A DNA stretch of 64,000 nt, from assembly GCF_950023065.1 (NCBI RefSeq), contig NC_088680.1:44194559-44258558 (forward strand). Direction: 5' to 3'. The stretch's first letter is position 1, and each line of letters begins with the position of its first letter. Of this stretch, positions 27,801 to 41,700 are shown piece by piece. The notes beneath the pieces are model-generated. The model was not told the origin of the DNA. It saw only the letters and a program-made list of their open reading frames with translations, and did not search any database. This stretch comes from Planococcus citri. Its lineage: Eukaryota; Arthropoda; Insecta; Hemiptera; Pseudococcidae. The position numbers and the translations under genes were made by a program.

Positions 27801-30800
27801 TGGCAGATGAACGACCAATTTTATCATTTTTATGCTAAAATTTAAAATCAGGAAAAATGCATCATGGAATTCACTGCAACAGTGATCTTTGAAAATGAAA
27901 TTCTCAATCACTCTAACCAATTTTTGTACCTTAGGAGAAATTCGAAAATCACAGATAAATCAAAATGTGACTGCAGGATTCAAATTGAATTGGAATGGAG
28001 AAGCTTAATTTTGGAAGGGCAGTGTCAGGATGGGAACAAACAATTTTTGAGAATTCTGAGAGGAAAATAACGGTTCCTAAATTTTATCAAAAAGTAAAGG
28101 GAAGCTAAAATTTCGGTCACGAGAACTTCTGGTAATCATGCAAACAATGTAACAGGTGCGAACGTTTCCACCAATAATATAATCATCCACTCCATAATTT
28201 TCATGACAACCAAACAGCCTGTTATTGCATCATCCAAAAATGATTTTATTTCGGTAACCTTCACATCTGCAGCTCACCCCAAAACCAACAAAAATACAAC
28301 CATTCTTTTTCAGTTCGAGTCTCCTACCAAGATCGACTTTTCTCACAACTCATTTCATAGGAAGGGCGTCACATCTTCTACGACCACATAACGACGATAG
28401 ATCTACTCTGCTCCATCTAAGCACCAACCATTAACATCGACCGAGCACCCAGACCTACACTTCCGACAACTTACACTGCATCATAAATTACACCATTGCC
28501 GCGCAAAATCCGCAGATATACCTTCTTCGCCAAAGCACCAATTAGCCAATGCACCGTTACTCTTATTGCAATTACAGGTCTAGTTACTTCTCTACAACCT
28601 GCATTATGAATTTACGTTTAAAAATTCATCGCATCGATTGCAAGCGCTGCTGTATGGGCTCGAGGCAGTATATCCAACTATAGGCAAACCATAGGAGGAC
28701 CGAGGATATCGGGTACCTATAGCTAATTTTGTATTCTCTCATCTGCGTGTCTAGTTGAATAACACGTACAATGGTCATCCTCATCCGCATAGTCCGAAGA
28801 TAGACGAATAAAGAGAGTCATCGTTTGCTTATTCTTTTATTGTATTAGAAAGAAAACGTAAAACCAGCTTCGATCCATAACAATGGCGCATTTCAATTAA
28901 TTTCCTGCGAGAGTACGTTGCTAAGTATTCCAGGTATATTAGTGAACTTTTCACTTTCAGAGTTCCACATACAGAAAACTAGGTACCTAGACCTACCTAG
29001 GTTTTTCGAGGTACACTAACAAGATAATACATCGTTTAAATACACCCACACCTTAGAAAAAACATGGAAAAAGAGAGCATCCATTTGAAAAATATAAAAA
29101 GGAACCACGGTTCGTCAGTCAGCTTCCTCGGCACGTACGAATAAAAACTGCGAACGTGATTTGGTCGACATCGAGACCACATTGCGACGTCCTATGGCCT
29201 ATGACGACCTTGCAAAAGCGAGCAGAATATTCCATTCCTCCGTTTATATGAAGATCAAATAAACCCGTTAATTATCCATCATCATAATAATGGAGTACGT
29301 GGTATGACCGAATCATGGGGTCATTTCTTCGCTACAATTACGAGTAAGAATAGGCTATATAGGACCAGCACAATCATCCGAGTCCACGCGGGTATAAAAA
29401 TAAATGACATGACGTTTCAGATTATAGATAGACAAGAACTAGGAACAGAAACTTTAAGTTGTGTTACATCGTGTGACATAAAAAATACCGAGTTCGAGTA
29501 ATTTTCGAGTTGCATTACGCCATTATCAGCGAGTGCAACGTGTACGGGTCTGGCATTGGAGATACGCCAACGGAAATGACCATTTACTTCCAGCAAATTA
29601 CCACATTACTTACGTGTATTTTTTCGCGCTTGCACACGCAAATTATAGTTTACTGTTTACACTTTATATACGAAGACAAGTGAACATGTGAGCTGTAAGT
29701 ACAAGGAACCTACGTGACATCAAACAGGCAAACACATCGACAATATATAAGGTGGTAAATATGGAGCTTTGAAATTAGTCCAATGCGTAGTACGAACGCC
29801 CGCATCTGGGTACATCTACGTACATACAAAAAACCCAAAAGACTCCTAAAAAGCAACATGCTACACAACTGCTGCATCATTCTTTCAACAGACATTGTTA
29901 TATGTTTACAGAAAAAACTGAAGAATAAATTCAAAATTAACATCCTGAAAAGGCAAGATGATAAAAGGACCAGATTTGGTACCTGGATCTCGCAATAATG
30001 CATCTTGGTCCAACTGCACTGCAGTTGCATGTTGCACTCCGCAGGCCAAACAAAGAAACCGAGAAATAATGGTTAGAAGAGGAAAGAGTGGAAGGGTAGT
30101 GAACAACAAAACCACATTTGCACAGTTAAACCGGCATGACCCAGTTGTTAAAGGTTTTCTTAGAAATACGTCGGCGACGATATATGTATTAGGACTTGAA
30201 AAGTTTCTAATTATTTCTCTCCTGTATGCAGAAAAAATGATACTTTTAGATTCTAAGCGTACTTTACCGATCTCCACTTGTTGATTTTTTCCTTTCATTT
30301 CGTATTTAATTTATGTAGCATGTTCTGTATCAATATAACGTGCATTTTGCAATACCCACGAATGAGGCGTGACATGAAACGAATTGCTAATTTTATTTAC
30401 CAACATTCGTTGAAAAAAAAGGTTAGAAAATAAACAAGGCTCACATCTGCGTGTATTTTTCTTTTTTAAAAAAGTACAAAATTTTCAACTCAAATGTGAC
30501 TTATTTTTCCTGAAACCGAGTGGATTTTTCAAAATAATTGGATCTTTTGTCAGTATGCTATTAGCATGCGATTTTTCAACCCTATTTCCACAGTCGATAA
30601 AAATCACCTGGTTTAGAAAATTCTACAACGAAACTCTAAACACAATGCACATCTTGATGAATGATGATACTTTTTTGGGAACCCATTGCTCCACCTCTTC
30701 AACCTAGAAGTTTCAAATTTTTAATGCGATACTTTCAACTCAAGGTGAACTACCGCAGTGAATTTTTGTCGAAAATCCTAGATATTTTTTATATACGAGT

Positions 30801-31440
30801 ACGATCCACCCCGACGACGAATCTGCATAGAATAAAATGAAAAAAAAAAAATAAATCTATTCTAAAATTCAAATTATAACGAATTTTACCACGATTGTCG
30901 AACTAATATTAAGAGCAGGGGAAGGAAAGAAGAGAGGGAGGGAATAATATCACAAACGAATCACGAGCTGAGCACCTCTCTGCTTTTTCGGGTAACGTTG
31001 TTGCTCAACTGGTTTTCATTTTCGCAAGCAATTTTTTTGGTAATAAAATTCTCTCGTTTTAAAATTTTAATACACTTTTTTCTTGAAAGTTTTTTCTACC
31101 TTTTTTTTTTCAAAACATCGACTGCCAAGTGATTTTTTATTCCTCTTCTGTCTCAGTGAAAAACTGAACAGCTAATTGCGTTTTCTGACACGACATGAAA
31201 TTTCATAGCTGAATGACTGAGAAGTACAAAAAAAACACTATCACACCAGCGGCAACATCAGCACCATCCGTATAGCCCTCAAGATTTTAAGAGTAATTTG
31301 ACGGATGAAATTGTAATATTTTTGGGTTTCTAGCACAGACCCCATGTTCGAATCATCATTGCAAAAATTGGTATTTGCCCAAAAGCTCTTCAGGAAATTA
31401 AAGCAAAAAAATAATAATAATAAAGACTGACTTTTCTTCA

Positions 31441-31990
31441 AATAAAAATCTTTTACGAACGAATTGATTCACTTTTTATGAAACATATTTTGTACAGCAA
31501 TTGATCTGTTTACAATCGAATCGAATCATTTACGAACATTCGCAAACGGATCAATTAATTTACGATTGATTCGGTTTTTGTGAAACTATTGTATAGAAAT
31601 TGATCTGTTTTCAAGCGAAGTGAATCAAATCGAATCGAATAAATCATTCACAACCGATTGGCGATTGAACAAACTGATTGATTTCTAGGTGAGTCATTCG
31701 GAACGAGTTGATTATTACTGAATCATTCGCGAACGAATCGATTCCTATAAGTGATTCGTTCGCGAACGATTTGATTCGTATAAGTGACACGTTCGCGAAC
31801 GAATCGATTCATATACTCAATTTTTGGTGAATATTCGGGAGCAAATTGGTTCGTATAAGTGACTCGTTCGCGAACGAATCGATTCATGTACTCAATTTTT
31901 TGCGAATCATTCACGAACGAATTGATTCATAAATTAAAATTCGTTGGCGAATGGTTCTTTAAAAAAACTGATCAATTCGTTCATGAATGA
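31441..31990. repeat. Palindrome-rich array (GTTCGCGAAC / AATCGATT)
   Basis: The palindromic words GTTCGCGAAC (31758, 31791, 31866) and GAATCGATTC recur with the linkers TATAAGTGA and TACTCAATTTTT. Spacings are about 33 and 75 bp, and variants extend back to about 31500 and forward to 31990. A minus-strand ORF (31723-31914) translates as repeats of NRFVRERVTY, which is a by-product of the array and not evidence of a gene. Confidence 0.8.
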
Positions 31991-33264
31991 TTCACAAAAA
32001 ATTGAGGGTCGTATAGAATAGAAAACCACCAGTTATAACGAATTTTTAGATTTTTTTGAGCACAAAAAAATAACCGTTTGAAATTTTATTAATTTTTGTA
32101 TCATTTCAAACTATTTTAACTGATCACATTTAAAACAATTTTTTCTCCATTTTTCCAAATTTTAATGACTTTTTATTCAAATTGACGCCATTTTCAACGA
32201 TTATATTTTTTCCAAATTTCAAACACTTTGGTAAACAAAAATTAGCCACGTACAGTGATATAAATAATGTTTCAATTTTTTCAAAAATTTTTGCATAAGT
32301 AATCAATATTAAACAAAATGAACATAATTATCAAAGAGTTGGGAAAATCCAAATAATTTTGTAATTTTTTCACAACTTTGGTAACCTTTGAAAGCAGACA
32401 CCATACAAGGAAACAGTGAAATCACGTACCTATGTATACAAATTCCACAAAACTAACATAACCAGGAATAAGAACGACGAAATTCGTTCCTTCCATGCTA
32501 TATCCAGTGCTGAACGAATAAACTGGATGGTCAAATCGGTCACGTTCGCAGCCGTTGAAAAAAGATGAAGGAGTAAAAAGCGTAATACTCTTTAAAAAGT
32601 ACACTCACACCGCTGGCAAAAGTATTGCGCAATTTCGAAACTTCGGAAGCTCGTGCTTCATTAATGAAACCCGAACAGCATTAGGATGAGAGAGAGCAGG
32701 AAGGGTTTAATGCCCGATTCTGATGTACCCAAACACAACAACACCAATTAATCGATACGAGTACAAGAACCTGGCTTATTTCAAAATCGAATTCTAAAAA
32801 TAAATTATCAAAATGCTACCGCGGAATTCAGAAGCTCAGAAGCTTTCCAGCCTCTTTATTTTCACCACAATGTTGATGCCATCAAAATAATACCGAGCAC
32901 AACAAACCATATTAAATGATCACGTAGTCAAGAATCGTCTTCGTTATTCAAGGGATACTTTCTTATACCACTTTAAAAAAGTATCCGGTTCAGGCTCGGG
33001 TAGGCTAGGGAAGGGTAGGTCTAGGTACATTGTAACCTATTCACAGTTTAAATTTACACACAGATAACCCCATAATGACGCCACACGATGATTAAATCGT
33101 AGTCATCGGTTACCCTCGCAACATACCTGGACACAAAACAAAAAAAATGAAAACACAGTGGCAACTGGCAGTGGGTCGTTTTGATGCTATATTCTAATGT
33201 ACATAATAATACGGTAGGCAGCAATAGGCATATACGTACAAATTATCAACCTCTCTCGACTCAC

Positions 33265-33371
33265 CTTCACATTGGCCGTGAAAGTTCCTTTTTCCGAGCA
33301 CGTGCCGATGCAAAGTGCGACGTTCCGCCAACAGAGCCGACAACCTCGTCGATGCCAAAATTTCGATCCAT
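33265..33371 (-). other. Candidate alternative first exon with 34-codon ORF
   Basis: On the minus strand an ATG at 33371 opens a 34-residue ORF (MDRNFGIDEV at the start, ARKKELSRPM at the end) that stops with TGA at 33267. Two bases later a strong donor (GAAG|GTGAGT) begins at 33264. A TATATAG word lies just upstream, and the surroundings are richer in GC and CpG than the neighbourhood. The arrangement resembles a non-coding alternative first exon with an upstream ORF for the same large minus-strand gene. Alternatively it is a chance ORF beside a chance donor. Confidence 0.35.
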
Positions 33372-35171
33372 TGCCCTTCCTCTACATAGGGCGCTATATA
33401 CTCGCACGATCCGCGTCACACAAAAAAATTTCGGATGCGTAGTACGAAATTGGGCAAAAAGAAGATTACGCGGGGGTAGGCAGCATCTAATTGCGGCGTA
33501 TTTTCAAAATGCCTCCGTCGTGAAAATTTTAACCCATCGATTCGACGAAACTACGCAGCAACTCGAGTGCTTTCCCTCGATTGTTTCGTTTCTTCGTACA
33601 ATTTTCTTCCCTTCACCGTAATGGTCTTTAAAAAACAAAAGTATAACACAGTATGAGAAAATCGGTAGTCAACGAAATGAAAATTTGACCGCATATTTTC
33701 TTCATTAATCAGCGCCAAAAGAAGATTTTCACTTTTATTACCCTTCTGGTAATTAAAGCCAAAGGATTCACTCACGTCTCACGTCGTCACGCAGATGCCA
33801 TTGGCACTGTAACAGATGTGTGTGCGATTTTTTTTGACAAGGTCATTTGTCGACGGTAAAAAATTACTGTCGTATTTTCCGGTCTTCCTCTCACCTCCCC
33901 GGCGTATTTTAAACATTGTCGCGGCGAAATTTGTCGTAAATTTTCGTGTATGTGTTACGGTTGCGTTTACGTAGGGTACATTAAGTATGCGAATGCAAGT
34001 AAACGTACATAATAAGTACAAGTTGAAAATTAATTTTTTTCTCGACTCCTACAATATTGATAAAATTGGACTCGAAGGCTACGCGAATATGAAAACATTA
34101 ATTTTGGATTTTTTTTTTACATCGCACGACGAGACGCATCGTAAAATTGTCATCATTTCCGGATTTGCAAGTGTCTTTTTGGAGATTTTTGCATTGACTT
34201 TTGAAATATAGCCCATTATGAAAATACGTTTTAGAGGACGGGATTTTTTTTCTAATTCGACGTAAAAAAAAATGCACCCACAAAAGAAAACAAATTTTTA
34301 ATTCAATTTTTTTCACGTAACTAGTATAGCATGCAATTGATTATCTCAAATGTGCCAAAGTAAGTATTTGCTAATTAACTTGGGTTGAATGTATTATGAA
34401 ATACAAATATCCATAAAATTTGAGTTGGTTTCTATTCATCGTTCAAAATTTTCGCCATAGATTAAAATTTTATATCCCTTTTAGCCTCAATAAAAAATAC
34501 ACCAAAAAAAGGTAGAAACTCTCATAAAAATTCGAATAAATGTTTTTTTTTTTTTCAAAAATTGAAGAAACATGAAGAGGAAAACTTAAATTCTGATTTT
34601 TTTCAGTTTTTCAAATTTACATGTTTTACTGTTCAGAACTACTATTCATTCTCTGTACTGCCTTTCAAAGGTAAAATTGTCCAAAAGATTTTTTTCATGT
34701 AATAATGAAATGGAAATAAAACAACAACTAGTCAGTTACCTACCTAAAAAATTGAAAAAGCTTTCAAAATTATTTACCTACCTACCATCAATCATTATGC
34801 AGAATTTTGAGCTCACAAGGGAGATTATCTCAACTGAAATTAAGATTTTAGAAACAGACAAAGCGAATTAAAATTTAAATCAGCGTGAAAAATATGTACT
34901 TACCAGCCAAAATTTCAAGTGCCAATGTGCATTTTTCGATTTCTGGTCAATTATTAAAAATCAAATTCGGGCCAAAAATAGAAAAAAATCAAAATTTTAC
35001 CAATTAAACCAACCAAGTTCATATTTGATATGTACCTACCCTGTTTTCAGTATCCCCTCTCCTCCGAAAAAATATACCTATATAGGTAGAGGTACAGTAC
35101 ATCGACTGAATGATCAAAGTTGAATGAGACAGATTTTAAAGCGTTTTTTCAAAATATGGAACTTCCAAAAA

Positions 35172-35243
35172 CAGGGTGTCTACTGGATTTGAAAAATCAA
35201 ACTCCTTGCTATTTCCTTGTTTTCGTTGCCAGTAGACACCCTG
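35172..35243. mobile_element. 72 bp MITE, CAGGGTGTCTAC TIR family
   Basis: This tiny element begins CAGGGTGTCTACTGG and ends with the exact reverse complement. It is flanked by AAAAA on both sides (35167-35171 and 35244-35248). The ends match the 1.09 kb element at 4256-5346 in their first 12 bases, and the target duplication is again 5 bp. It is evidently a minimal internal-deletion derivative or relative of the same family. Confidence 0.8.
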
Positions 35244-35248
35244 AAAAA

Positions 35249-35720
35249 GTTCTCGGAGGCTTCCAAATGGCCTAAAAACGTCTCTATAGTCGACTCAGCA
35301 GGTCAAAAATAGGGCATAAATAATTGAATTTTAGTTTGTTTCGCCAAACAGCACAAATACAGAGAACTTTTAAAAAGTTCAATTTGGACAGTTTTTATTG
35401 TTGTTTTTTTTTTGAAAATCTGAAATACCCAAAATTCGACTGGAGGCTCCAGAACGGTTCGAAATCACCTCAAATGGACTCAGAAAGTTGTAATTCGGGC
35501 ATAAAGTAAATTTTAGCTTTAAATTTTGTGGACATTTTCAACTTTTGAGTTGGAGGCTCCAGAGCTGCCCAGAAGGTTCAAAATCATTTACAATGGATGA
35601 GGAGGGAGGGGGATCAAAAATAATGGTACATACTAATTTTAGCTTTTTAGGTCAATTGGGTGAAACTTTGATTTTTTCCTATTCATTTCAAGTTAAAATT
35701 GAATAAATGAAATTTAGCAC
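35249..35720. repeat. Diffuse repeat family carrying GGAGGCTCCAGA
   Basis: Three diverged units follow one another. They share GGAGGCTTCC or GGAGGCTCCAGA, then words like AAATCACCTCAAATGGACTCAG, GGGCATAAA and AATTTTAGCTTT. The core CTGGAGGCTCCAG near 35443 is a perfect palindrome. Similar units occur near 17490, 17920 (inverted), 39700, 62195 and 63370, so the family is dispersed. Its class is unknown. Confidence 0.6.
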
Positions 35721-38700
35721 CCGAAGTTTTGGCTGATGATGTATGTTTGCATGCTCTTTCGAGTTCTTTACCTTCCTTCTTAGAATTTTACTTTTTTCAA
35801 TTTTGGTAATTTAGAAAAAAAATCAAAATTTTGTTTACGTGCTATTTTGGACACCCCCCTCCTAAAAAAAAAAACGATAATTATTGGTCGCAGTTTAAAG
35901 AAATTTTGTAATTTCGAAAAATTCCAAAAGAATTATCGAAATGAAATTCATCTTCCTGAAACTCCGTGATCACTTCAATTGATCCAAAATACATTATTGC
36001 TGGATCAAATATCTACGGTCTATATTACACTTGCTGTAACTTGGGAAAAAATGGAAAACCACAATAATCCGGAAATACACCATGTTTTCAATTTTCAGAT
36101 CAAACATTTCATATAGGTAAGAAATAATTGTCCATCTTGGCCCATAGCCTTCCTCTCCTCTCTTCCTCACAATCAAAAACATACCCATCCTTTGAAATAT
36201 TTAGGTACCTATCTGATTGTTTTTCAGAAGTCAAAACCATACTTCAACTCCAGATGCTCTTTTTTAGCTCTCTGAATGATATTTCAATTTGATAAAAATT
36301 TACAGGTTTCAGAATCGTGGATGTGGGTAGGTATGTATAATTCAGGTTCGATTTTTGTGATCATAATTACTTTCAAAGTTCAGTTCTCAGACTAGAATTT
36401 TATTTTTCTGGGTAAATCGGTATAGATAGGATGACCATTCTTTGCAAATCCAATTACATTAACGATGAATACTCTGAAAAAAATTGACCAGCTTTTACGA
36501 CTGAACAGCATACACCCTTCTAAAAATTCTGATGATTCACCCCAACTTTGGTATTGAATTAAGCTCTCTTCTACGAATTCGTGTGATATATCATCTTCAT
36601 CACGATGAAAATACTATCAACATTTCACCGAATGAGCGTATTCAGCCAAACAGTAACTCAGCATTCATCTTCTGCCAAAGTTGAACGTACACCTTTCAAG
36701 TTACAGATCAAAATCTTCTCTCAAAAGATACCACGAAACCCTTTTATTAAACGTTGCTCATCTCTTTAAAAACCAAGGGATCATCTCGACGTACTATAAA
36801 ATCTCTGCTACGATGTTGGTCGAAAAACACGACTAAAATTAATATCCGGTCATTCGATTAAATTTCCGTCCAGTTAGGTTGAAAGCTGTGCCGCACATTA
36901 GACGAGATAACGAGCAATTTATTTTTAAGACTTGACGACGACGACACGAGTTATTTGAAATTACATAGGGATCCTCGTACATACAGCTTTGGAGGCACGA
37001 GATCCGCATATGTACACGAGTACCCTGATCCAGCTCGAGTTACATTTAATAAAGAAAAAGAAAACCTAATAAAAGGTTGAATTTCTCATATGTACGATAT
37101 GTAGGTACTTGTACTGCACAGTACACATGTAATCGTACGTGTTCGTTTATAATTCGCATTAATTCATCGTAAGTCACTTCTCACTTATGTGTAGTCTCAG
37201 TCGCGTGTACATTTATGTGAAATAAATCCACATTACGTAATAATTGCTCTCGAAAGATGCGTGATTTATTAATCAAACACACCACAAGCAAGATTGATAG
37301 GCTGGGTATTTCATATTCGTATTAGGCGAGAAAAAAGCTCACGCGAAATTGAAAAAACTTGATAAAAATGATTCATTGAACGTATGTGAAATTTACTTTT
37401 TAATCGTACCTACTCGTGCGTTAGCTGGACTCTAGACTTGTATAATAATCGCAACACAAATGTAGTGAAACTGATATATGGCACATGTTAACGCTTACAC
37501 CAACTTATATATACTTGGTATGCTTGCAAAAAATTTCCATTTAGCAAGGTCGCCTGTCGCCATTACAGTAAAAGGGAAGCTCAAGCGCACGTTAATAGAA
37601 TCACGTTCACAGTGGAATTCATAAAGGAGTCCATAAGGTGTCATATTGCACTGCTGACATCTCAAAAGATAAATACATATGCAAATGGATGCATCATAAA
37701 ATGATCCAATCGTCGTAGGTATAATTTCCTGCGTACTTATGGTACAATTTTTCAAATTGTATTCTGTGTATTTCCTCATGTGGCTCGTGTCTTTCGTATT
37801 TGACCTGTAGGCAACATGGAGACGATAATTTATAGCTTTACGAGTTTTTCTTTCTTTCCTCTCAGATGAATGTATCGTTTCTATAAAAATATACACATGT
37901 AGTTGATGAATAAAGAAGTAATTTTTTCACACTATATGGCTATAAGCCAACATTATATATCGCTGTTCGTTGAACAATAAATTACTCCCTTTGTCTGGAC
38001 TGGATATTCAATCGACATACGCATGAAACTTTTCATTTCGAACGATCAGTCGAACTCGACAATCGAGCCACCAATACTCATTGAAAAAACAAACGAAAAA
38101 GTGTGTTATTTCCCTTCAAACTGATAATAAAAATTAGGTAAGTGTTCTCGATAGAATTGATCGAGCGAGAATATGAAATTTTTTGCAAAAAATACACACG
38201 TACGATATCTAGTCGAGCTTATATTTCGAATATTAAAAATACATAAATGTATTTTGTAGGTAGGTAAGGTATATTATGTATTTTCCGTGTTTAGTGAACT
38301 GAGTAAATATTTTTTTTATCCATGAAGTGATATACATACATTTTCTGGTAAATATTTTTTTAGATGTATCGCGTGTGCTTTCTCACAGAGTTGACATTGT
38401 AATTTGTGAATCATCATCGTGTTTACCAATTTTTGACAAATTAATACGTTCTAAGTAGCGTGTTTTACGACCTGATATTTTATTTTTCGCAGCATTTTCT
38501 TCGTTCTAAAAAAGCTGCAGCGAAAAAAACATAGTACGATGTTGGAATACTTGGACCTACTTCGAAAATAAAGAAACTTGAAAGTATACCTACTTGAATA
38601 AGCAAAAGCCGACTTGTAAAAGTAAAGAAACGTGATCAACTCAGATGAAATGTCTTTGAAGTTGAAAACAGAAGAAATTAACTCCAAATTTGGAACACCG

Positions 38701-41700
38701 AACACTATTCTTGTTAAGAAGATACGCTTGCGTATTTTTTTCTTCAAATTAAATTTGTTTTTCATCAATCAATTTAAAACGCATCAAAGTATGCGAGTTT
38801 TTTGTTCCAAAGTCGTCGTTTAATTTCCAACGTGAAATGAACTAAAAACGAAACAAAGGAATAAGGAAAACGAAACACATTTTTAATGAGTTCGATGAAG
38901 CATGTAATTTTCCAAAACTGGAGTAGAAAACCAAATTACAATTTTCTTTACGAAATACTTTGAAAATATTTTAATCAATGATACAAATAATTATGGACCT
39001 ATCAATCGAGTAGGTAAAGTAAGATTAAAATTTAATATTTCGAAGAACAGCACGAAAAAATTCTGGCCTCGTGTATACCTAGCCTACCTACCAAAGGCCT
39101 TCCCCTCATTTTGGCTTCGAAAATCGTATATAATCGATAAATCAGGATGATGGGAGTAAGGGAGGGAGGGAGGGGGGAGGTTATTGAGATTCTTCAGTTA
39201 TAACGATTCACTATAACATTTTTTGAGAAATCAAAAGACAATCACAAGGACAGTGAAACATTCTAACTTGGAAGAAACTTTCAAGTAGGGACTGAAAAGT
39301 ATTGAAAGTAGGTACATCCAAAATGCACCAGTAATGAACCATTGATCAACATTTTGAAAATAAGTTTCATTTTTTGAATTTTGGGACAATCAAACTTACA
39401 AGAAAAATATCAAAATAGTGTGTAATTGCAGCAAAAAGTTCAATTTTGGTTCAAATCTACATTTTCTGTTCCTCAAATTAATTGACAACAGATTTGAATG
39501 GTTCAGAAACCTTGAGCAGATTTCTCAGATTTTTGCATTGATTAATTTTCGGAAAATTCGACGAAAATAACCTTAAATTATGGAATTTAGCAATTCAGGT
39601 ATAATTTTCCAAATTTTATATGTATCTACTAATATTACCAGCTCAAATTCATTTTTCGACATTTACAGAGAATTTGGCAAAAAACTGGAAAATTCCAAAA
39701 TTTACTGGAGACTTTTCCAGAACGATTTAAATTACAACTATCGTAAATAAATTTCAGAAATCAAAAATAAAGTTCAAATGAAATTTCAGCTCTGATAATT
39801 TTCACAAGCCTTTGAAATAGCAAAAGCATCAAAATTCGAAAAACAAAATTTGCCACGTAAAATTTCAATTGGTGCTACAAATATTTTTTCGAATTTTGAC
39901 CAAAATGTTAGACATATTTCGTCTCCTGCGGTATCAAAACATCTTCACGAAGATGTATCAATTAAAATATCATCTCAGAGACCTATCTACATTCTATACT
40001 TTCAAAAATCAAATTGCAGGACTTTCGAATCTTTTTTGAAATTTCTGCAGAACTTGAAGCCAGTGTTTCTCAGGTTTTACCCCCCTCCCCAATCTCAATA
40101 GAAATATTCTTTCAAGATTCAAGAGCATTTTTCAGATAGCATACCATTCATCCCTTCACTCAAAAAACACATCTCAAGGCTTGGAAGCATTTTAAAAATT
40201 TCACCATTACCCTTCACAAAAATGCATTCTCAGAGTTTGTGAACAATATTCATCAGAGTTTATCTCTACGCTTCTCTTCCTCGCTCTCTTCCCTCCCCAT
40301 TTCTCAAATATTTAAATATTTCTTCAAGATAATAACGACATTTCTTCACCTTACACCGTAGATTGGTTGTTCAACTTGAGCCTTTTCACAGCATTCATGG
40401 AACAATTTTCCAAAATATTTTTCATCTTCATTTTAATACCCCCTCTCCCAAATTTGGCGTTTTAAAAATCGAAATTTGTCTTTTGTTGCATTTTCAGGAG
40501 CACGTGCTCGTCGATCTACTATAAAAGAGACTGAATGAAAATGGGGATTTTTCATTGAACCATTATTTAGAACCGTTTTTTAAAGAAAAATATAGGGCTT
40601 TCGTGTCAAATGCAGACCTTTTCAACACCGGATATTGATTTCTTTTACAAAAAGATCAATTTTATAAATGATTTTGTATTTCTTTCCAATATTGTTTGAA
40701 ACTACATACTATAATTGAAAAGTTTTAAATTTCATCACTCATGACTCATGAGATATAAATAACACTCCAAAATATTGATATTTTGTATCGAATTGCCATG
40801 ACAGGAAAACAACAAACCATCTCTCACCCTCTCCTTCCCATCATCATCATCATCACAAGTGGAAGAATAATTTTATTCATTTTTCAAACAGAGTATTAAT
40901 CGTAATCAACATACAATGAGAATTTAATCCAAATTATTCCCTTCCAGCAAAACATTATTTTCCAAATATGCACCTAGTAAAAAATATGCTCACTCAAAAT
41001 TAATTACAGATGTTCCATTTGAATCGAAGATTTTTAAAATGGCGATTTTGGAACACAATTATACAATGCTTTTAGCAAAAAACAAGAAAAAATAAAGTGT
41101 ATGGGCATTATAAGTCTAAAATGAGGAAGTAAAGCATCGCTCAAAAGATCTTTACGAACTAAACAAAGAGGCATCATTCCAAATCGTAATTCAAAAATTT
41201 TTTTAATTAAGTCTTTATTTGAGCCTTTCTGCAAAAAATGAAATTTTAAATCGGCCATAATGGTATTTATACGAAAAGATTTAACAGACTGAATTAAAAA
41301 ACTAATTAAAAAATTATACGAGGTTATTTCGGGTATAAAAATATCGTAAAAAAAGGAACGAACTTATCGGATTAGAGAAAACGTTAAAATAGAATTAAGA
41401 AATATTATTCAACATTTCGAACGACTCGTTTAAATTTTTTGACAAGAGCGGTATACTTCTAAAGTACTATAGAACTTTTCGTACAAAAGTACATATACGT
41501 GGTTTATCTTCGCAGGTTGGTAAACTTTTTATCGCAATGAGCTTTTGATAATGCACACTCGATTTCGCAATAAGTGTAAATTTTTTTATTTTTTTTATGG
41601 TAAAACTGCTTAAAATACACCAGTGTGATGTCGTTGGTACTATAACAACGATTGCAAAAATAAAACACTTTAAATGATCGGTAAACAATGCTTCTTCGGA

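Noticed and set aside
29906..30298. Overlapping long ORFs on both strands (130 codons minus, 108 codons plus)
   Set aside because: Neither translation shows a domain or biased codon use, and no good splice or start context was found; overlapping ORFs on both strands are most simply chance.
31723..31914. Repetitive ORF with NRFVRERVTY units
   Set aside because: It is the translation of the palindromic DNA array; period and sequence follow the DNA repeat, not a protein constraint.
33181..33621. 146-codon plus-strand ORF
   Set aside because: Its openness may simply reflect a GC-richer patch; the opposite strand has the better start and donor signals, and the translation has no recognisable features.
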